From NCBI RefSeq assembly GCF_030247185.1, contig NC_080572.1:33216971-33280970 (forward strand): DNA of 64,000 bases, in the 5' to 3' direction. The notes below the pieces were generated by a model. The model ran no database searches and had not been told where the DNA came from. It saw only the letters and a list, made by a program, of their open reading frames with translations. Position numbers and translations under genes: made by a program. This DNA comes from Malaya genurostris (Eukaryota; Arthropoda; Insecta; Diptera; Culicidae). Shown here one piece after another: positions 59,599 to 64,000 of this stretch (within the stretch, counting starts at the first letter, position 1; each line of letters begins with the position of its first letter).

Positions 59599-62260
59599 TG
59601 AATTGGTTATAGTAAATTGGAATGCTTGCTCACTCAGGAGCAAAACTGCTGAATTGTCCGACTTTCTTCAAGAGAAGAATGCCGATATTGCTATTTTAAC
59701 TGAAACTCATCTTAAACCTGAAATTTCTATTTTTATTTCCAATTACAGGATTCACAGGCTCGACAGGACAACTACCAGAGGAGGGGGAGTTGCCATTGCC
59801 GTTAAACGATCCATTCAGCACAGGCTTCTGTCAGCCTTTAAATTGCAACTCATAGAAGCCATCGGAATTGAGATTACAACGACGATGGGACCCATCATCA
59901 TCATTGCAGCGTACTGCCCCAAACAAACAAATCTTCGAGATGGTACGTGTGCATCATTGAAGCGAGATCTGGCTATGCTCACTCGACGACAGAACAAATT
60001 CATCATTGCTGGGGACCTGAACGCACGGCATGAGCTGTGGGGAAACAGAAGACAGAATCGAAACGGATTCGTACTTGCCGAAGATTACGAAGCTGGACAA
60101 TACAACATCTTCGCTCCGGATCAACCAACGCGACTTTCCAGATCGGGAGTTCATTCCATTTTGGATATATTCATCAGCAACATCGCCATAGACAGCTCTC
60201 CGGTTGTCTTCTACGAGCTCTCTTCTGACCACTTTCCAGTAATATTGACGTTGGGATCTTCACCAGAAACAGTGCCTATTCAACCTCGGAGGAACTATTA
60301 TCGCACCGATTGGGTCCAATTTCAACATATCGCTGACCAACTTATTAATATCGATTTGCCACTTGATTCCCCGATGGAAATCGATGCAGCCCTATCTTCC
60401 TTCCAGCATTCAATCACAGTCGCTCGTGATAGGACAGTTCCAGTACAACATATGCCGAGTTCCTCTCTTCAAATCGACAGTGTCACCAAGAAACTCATCC
60501 GACTTCGGAATATCTACCGGAGGCAGTATCAACGAACTGGCATCCTAGATAGGAAGACTACTTATAACAACTTAACTAGGATAATCCAGGAACGGATATC
60601 TGAGCTTCGCAACAGGAACTTCCAGCAAAAGCTTCGAGAAATTCTCCCACATTCAAAGCCCTTCTGGTCCTTAACGAAGGTGCTTAAGAAAAAACCGAAG
60701 CCTATTCCTCCTCTGATGTCACCCCAGGACGCAGCTGGAGGAATACCTTTAATCACACCAGTAGAGAAGGCAAATGCGCTAGGCCAGCAGTTTGTGTGTT
60801 CTCACAATTTAGGACTTAACATTGTTAGTCCATATGAAAGAGCCGTTGCTGATAGCGTAGCTGAGGTTGACCAATCAGACAGCTTGGTTCCTGAGGAAAG
60901 TAGAGTCACTGCGAATGAGCTGATGGCTTTTGTGAAAAAATCCAAAAATATGAAGGCCCCCGGTTTCGACAACACATTCAACATTGAGCTGAAACATTTG
61001 AGTATTCGCTCATTTGTCTTCTTAGCTAAAATTTTTAACAGGTGCTGGGAGCTTGGTTACTTCCCTTCAATGTGGAAGTTAGCTAAAGTTATCCCAGTTT
61101 TGAAACCGGGGAAAGATCCTTCCTTTTCCAAGAGCTATCGGCCCATCAGCTTACTCTCTGCCCTATCCAAGCTGTTTGAAAAGTCAATACAAAGGCGAAT
61201 TCTTGCTTTCGCAGATGAACAGGACATATTTCTGGAAGAACAGTTTGGGTTCCGGAAAGGAAAATCCACCATCCACCAACTCACAAGGGTTAACAACGTC
61301 ATCCAGCAAAACAAATCAGTGTCCAAAACGACTGCCATGGCAATATTGGATATTGAAAAGGCATTCGATAATGTGTGGCACGATGGACTGGTGTTCAAAC
61401 TGCATCGGTATAATTTTCCCATGTATCTTATTAAAATTATCAAAAATTATCTTGCAGATAGAGCATTCCAGGTTTCTCTGAATAATGCACTTTCAGAAAG
61501 ATTTACTATTCCTGCTGGTGTACCCCAGGGAAGTATCCTAGGTCCCATTCTATACAACATTTTCACATCAGACATCCCACCTCTTCCAGGTGGTGGTGTT
61601 CTGTCACAATTTGCTGATGATACTGCCATTCTTTACAAAGGTCGTGTCATTAATGCTCTGAAAAATAAACTACAGACAGGTCTGGACGCTTTAACGGAAT
61701 ATTTTACAAGCTGGAAAATTGTGATCAATGCAGCAAAAACTCAGGTCATCTTGTTTCCACATTCAAGATCTCCAAAACTTGTTCCATCAGACGAATGCAG
61801 AATACGATTCGGTGATGAGGTCATTCAATGGTCCGATGAAGTTATCTATCTAGGACTCACCTTTGACAGACATCTGATATTCAGGTCACATGTTGACAAA
61901 ATCGTTCAAAAATGCAGCATACTCATTAGGTCTCTGTATCCGCTGATTTGTAGAACATCTAAACTGTGCCTGAAGAATCAGATGGCTGTCTATAAACAAA
62001 TCATCTACCCCGCAATTGAATACGCAGTCCCTGTTTGGCGGGGTTGTGCACGAACACACAAACTTAGGCTTCAACGCATTCAAAGTAAGATCTTAAAGAT
62101 GATTCTAAATCTACCCCCTTGGACAAGGACTAGTGAAGTACATGAGATTGCCTCACTGGATATACTAGAACAAAAATTCGAACAATACTGCACGAAATTT
62201 GAAGAGAGGTGCTCAATCTCTGAAATACAAATAATTCAAAATTTGTACGTATTAGGTTAG
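59588..62260 (+). CDS. ORF2 endonuclease / reverse transcriptase of the Juan-like element
   Basis: 890 codons. AP-type endonuclease at 1-220: NWNA (10-13), Glu 39 in TETHL, GDLNARH (142-148) and SSDHFPV (212-218). Reverse transcriptase at about 440-720: SYRPISLLSALSKLF, EQFGFRKGKSTIHQL, ILDIEKAFDNVWHDG (Asp 588), GVPQGSILGPILYNIF and FADD at 675-678. The C-terminal region has LYPLICRTSKLCLKNQ and LQRIQSKILKMI. All catalytic residues are present and there are no stops. It nicks the target and copies element RNA. Start ATG at 59588, 11 nt before the ORF1 end, suggests translation by re-initiation. Confidence 0.96.
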   Translation: MQYNELVIVNWNACSLRSKTAELSDFLQEKNADIAILTETHLKPEISIFISNYRIHRLDRTTTRGGGVAIAVKRSIQHRLLSAFKLQLIEAIGIEITTTMGPIIIIAAYCPKQTNLRDGTCASLKRDLAMLTRRQNKFIIAGDLNARHELWGNRRQNRNGFVLAEDYEAGQYNIFAPDQPTRLSRSGVHSILDIFISNIAIDSSPVVFYELSSDHFPVILTLGSSPETVPIQPRRNYYRTDWVQFQHIADQLINIDLPLDSPMEIDAALSSFQHSITVARDRTVPVQHMPSSSLQIDSVTKKLIRLRNIYRRQYQRTGILDRKTTYNNLTRIIQERISELRNRNFQQKLREILPHSKPFWSLTKVLKKKPKPIPPLMSPQDAAGGIPLITPVEKANALGQQFVCSHNLGLNIVSPYERAVADSVAEVDQSDSLVPEESRVTANELMAFVKKSKNMKAPGFDNTFNIELKHLSIRSFVFLAKIFNRCWELGYFPSMWKLAKVIPVLKPGKDPSFSKSYRPISLLSALSKLFEKSIQRRILAFADEQDIFLEEQFGFRKGKSTIHQLTRVNNVIQQNKSVSKTTAMAILDIEKAFDNVWHDGLVFKLHRYNFPMYLIKIIKNYLADRAFQVSLNNALSERFTIPAGVPQGSILGPILYNIFTSDIPPLPGGGVLSQFADDTAILYKGRVINALKNKLQTGLDALTEYFTSWKIVINAAKTQVILFPHSRSPKLVPSDECRIRFGDEVIQWSDEVIYLGLTFDRHLIFRSHVDKIVQKCSILIRSLYPLICRTSKLCLKNQMAVYKQIIYPAIEYAVPVWRGCARTHKLRLQRIQSKILKMILNLPPWTRTSEVHEIASLDILEQKFEQYCTKFEERCSISEIQIIQNLYVLG

Positions 62261-62485
62261 GGATAGTTATAAGTAGGTAGATATTTTATAAATAATTAAA
62301 ATAAATATTATGATTAAACATTAGTATGTAAAACAAGAGTAACTAAAACACCTAATATTAATAACGAATCGTATGAACAACAAAGATGAAAGGCCAAAGG
62401 GTCAAAACACTTGTACTGTAAAATGTTGATGTAATACACAAAAATAAGATTAATAAACAGATATTTATGCAAAAAAAAAAAAAAA
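62261..62485 (+). promoter_or_regulatory. 3' UTR, polyadenylation signal and A tail of the Juan-like element
   Basis: About 200 bp after the stop, with AATAAA 14 bp before the start of the A tail. The tail directly abuts the right target duplication. Confidence 0.85.
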
Positions 62486-62498
62486 ATTTCTTTGCTTA

Positions 62499-63000
62499 GT
62501 TGATGTTTGACTGTGAATGAAACAAGTAGCTTGTCCAGTGAGCTGATGACTGGATTGTATATGCGTTCACTTGCTGGATTGTCGCTTTTGCATTATTTGT
62601 TGGTGAAATTTCCTGTTGTCTGCGCAACACCGTGTTCGCTTGAGTATCTTATTTATCATCTAGCTATTGAAGAACCGAATCAGCGTGGTTGCCGATTCTT
62701 TTGAAATATCCCTTGTATTTAGCAAATTTTTTGTCGATTTTGCCATTGAAAATGCCTTACACTCCGCTTCCCGAGGCTGGGTGTCAATTTAAAACATGCA
62801 AAACTAATCGCGTAATATTTTTCTGGCATTTTTATAACTCAGTCATTTGTTGATGGATTTATATAACTCAACAAACAATCGATTCGGAAACATTTAACTT
62901 AAACTACGACTGTTAACTGAGACTACGTCATTTGAATATTTCAATAGCATACCTTTGAAAAATTGGTTTGAATTGAATATTTTATTTTGGTTCTCTGGTA
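62499..63000 (+). repeat. Family B repeat, copy 3, right part, and a second unit
   Basis: GTTGATGTTTGACTGTGAAT continues copy 3 after the Juan-like insertion. A second, diverged head starts near 62738 (GCCATTGAAAATGCCTTACA) and repeats the first part of the unit (TCAGTCATTTGTTGATGGAT, CAATCGATTCGG), confirming tandem units. Confidence 0.82.
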
Positions 63001-63189
63001 ACTATCAGGCCAATTTAGAATTATCGGCGATAGATTTTTCGGATCTAATTTGCAGCGCTTGTTCCTCGATGATTTGTTAATGGATTTTCAATATTGTAAG
63101 ATTAAAAATGTTTTAATTTGTCAACGGATCGGTTTGCATACTTAAATCTCCATTCCCATACGAACAAAACGTGACAATGTGACTGAACA

Positions 63190-63345
63190 AGTTGTTGTCC
63201 CACCAGAAATTAAACGCTTCAAAAGATTCAAAATTAAATTCTGTAACTTTTTTAAAAGCGGTCTCCTCAGTTTAGTAGTATAAATGAGTTCCACAGGCTA
63301 TACAGTACAATTAGATGCAATATCATATAGTATCAAAGATAAACT
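63190..63345 (+). pseudogene. Jockey-type ORF2 end, heavily decayed
   Basis: AAACGCTTCAAAAGATTCAA and TTTAGTAGTATAAATGAGTT parallel 48385-48460 in the other LINE fragment at nucleotide level. Too decayed to read as protein. Confidence 0.6.
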
Positions 63346-63499
63346 CAAAGTAAGTTTACTTGCGATGTTACATGTATCGTTTGAATAGGAACCCTCGTAG
63401 AATTTGGTTAACCGCCAGTTTCAGTTCAATTATTATTTGCTTCAAAACAATAAGCGTCTGATGGCTACACGCGTTGTAACTATGACAATGTTCATTCAT

Positions 63500-64000
63500 G
63501 TGTTAATAACATCAAGTTACAATATGAACAAAATTCCGGAATTTTGTTGCGTATCCATTCCGTATATTCCTAATATGCCAAAGCGAAAATTAATGTAAGT
63601 AACTAAATATTTTATGCGGACTGTTTCACATGTTTTCTTCCTCGTATTGTTGCCATATTATTTACCGACACTTTCCGAAGATTATCGACGATTTTGAAGG
63701 ATTAATAAAATTACACCATTACTGAGATTACTGGTACAACATTCTCTTGGATCGATTAACTGTTTATAAAATTAATAAGTCCATCCAGTGAACGACCATT
63801 ATTAGGTTAAAACTGGGGGTAAATAAACGATATAAATCAAATCAAATTAATAAGTTTGTACGTTTCTCGAAAATTATCATCATGAAATAAAATAGTTTCA
63901 TTTGTTCAGGTTTAAATCTTTAGGTTGTTTGTATCTAAAATTGAGCTTTCTAGTAACTTTGAAGTGTAGTGAAGTTTAGTGTATCATCATCAATATCATC
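63500..64000 (+). repeat. Duplicated segment, matches 44505-45020
   Basis: ATCAAGTTACAATATGAACA, ATTTTGTTGCGTATCCATTC, TATGCCAAAGCGAAAATTAA, CTCTTGGATCGATTAACTGT and TTTAGGTTGTTTGTATCTAA run in the same order as downstream of copy 2, with small indels (about 25 bp missing near 63740). Continues beyond the window edge. Confidence 0.9.

Larger units (their letters stand above)
58341..62485 (+). mobile_element. Complete Juan-like (Jockey clade) non-LTR retrotransposon
   Basis: 4145 bp, flanked by ATTTCTTTGCTTA at 58328-58340 and 62486-62498. It begins ATTCGTCATCTAACACTCGA with a 100 bp 5' leader, carries two overlapping open ORFs, has AATAAA at 62452-62457 and ends in about 15 A residues. Size, two-ORF layout, gag with three zinc motifs, and ORF2 with endonuclease plus reverse transcriptase and no RNase H fit Jockey. 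It seems full length, which is uncommon for such elements. The name Juan is from recollection of the mosquito family. Confidence 0.93.

Noticed and set aside
59100..61629. Minus-strand frames inside the Juan-like element
   Set aside because: Shadows of ORF1 and ORF2; no independent coding evidence.

Overview
This looks like a transposon-dense intergenic stretch from a mosquito chromosome, most likely a culicine. The composition is AT-rich and there are no convincing host genes. Three things point to a mosquito: Tc1-mariner relatives whose last two catalytic residues are 37 apart (the ITmD37E type first described in mosquitoes), an intact Jockey-clade element resembling Juan, and short interspersed repeats that I recall as common in culicids. 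The species assignment is inference from memory of these families, not from a search.

Layout. 1-5.8 kb: a tRNA-derived SINE split by a 2.9 kb hAT-type insertion that itself carries mariner debris. 8.5-11.1 kb: a Helitron/Helentron relic (minus strand) next to a 582 bp segment present twice. 12.2-13.6 kb: an L1-like relic with a small retroposon inserted in it. 16-21.6 kb: a nest of the commonest family here (called family C), a mariner relic, and an I-clade LINE. 22.7-24.2 kb: a foldback with a tRNA-like core, then a complete SINE with a 15 bp target duplication. 24.2-34.2 kb: mostly featureless sequence with family C copies.

34.36-40.87 kb: a complete, very young Ty3/gypsy LTR retrotransposon on the minus strand (270 bp LTRs with one difference seen, 5 bp target duplication, gag, pol, primer-binding site, polypurine tract). 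Its leader carries eight copies of a 32-41 bp unit (one spacing is stretched to 95 bp by a TTTA/T run). 40.9-45.0 kb: family B repeats around a pogo-type transposase relic with an intron, and an ITmD37E relic. 45.9-52.4 kb: foldbacks, a hAT-type MITE with poly-G and poly-C tracts, a LINE fragment, and a 3.4 kb inverted repeat enclosing another ITmD37E relic. 58.3-62.5 kb: a complete Juan-like non-LTR element inserted in a family B copy, with 13 bp target duplications and both ORFs open. The right edge repeats sequence already seen at 43.8-45.0 kb.

Only the LTR element and the Juan-like element look potentially competent; everything else is broken or non-coding. Nesting gives a relative order of insertions: family C and the SINE are old, hAT, I and L1 are intermediate, and the LTR element and Juan-like element are recent. 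The best candidates for something undescribed are the repeat array and unusual gag-pol junction of the LTR element, the tRNA-like cassette inside a foldback, and the poly-G/poly-C MITE.
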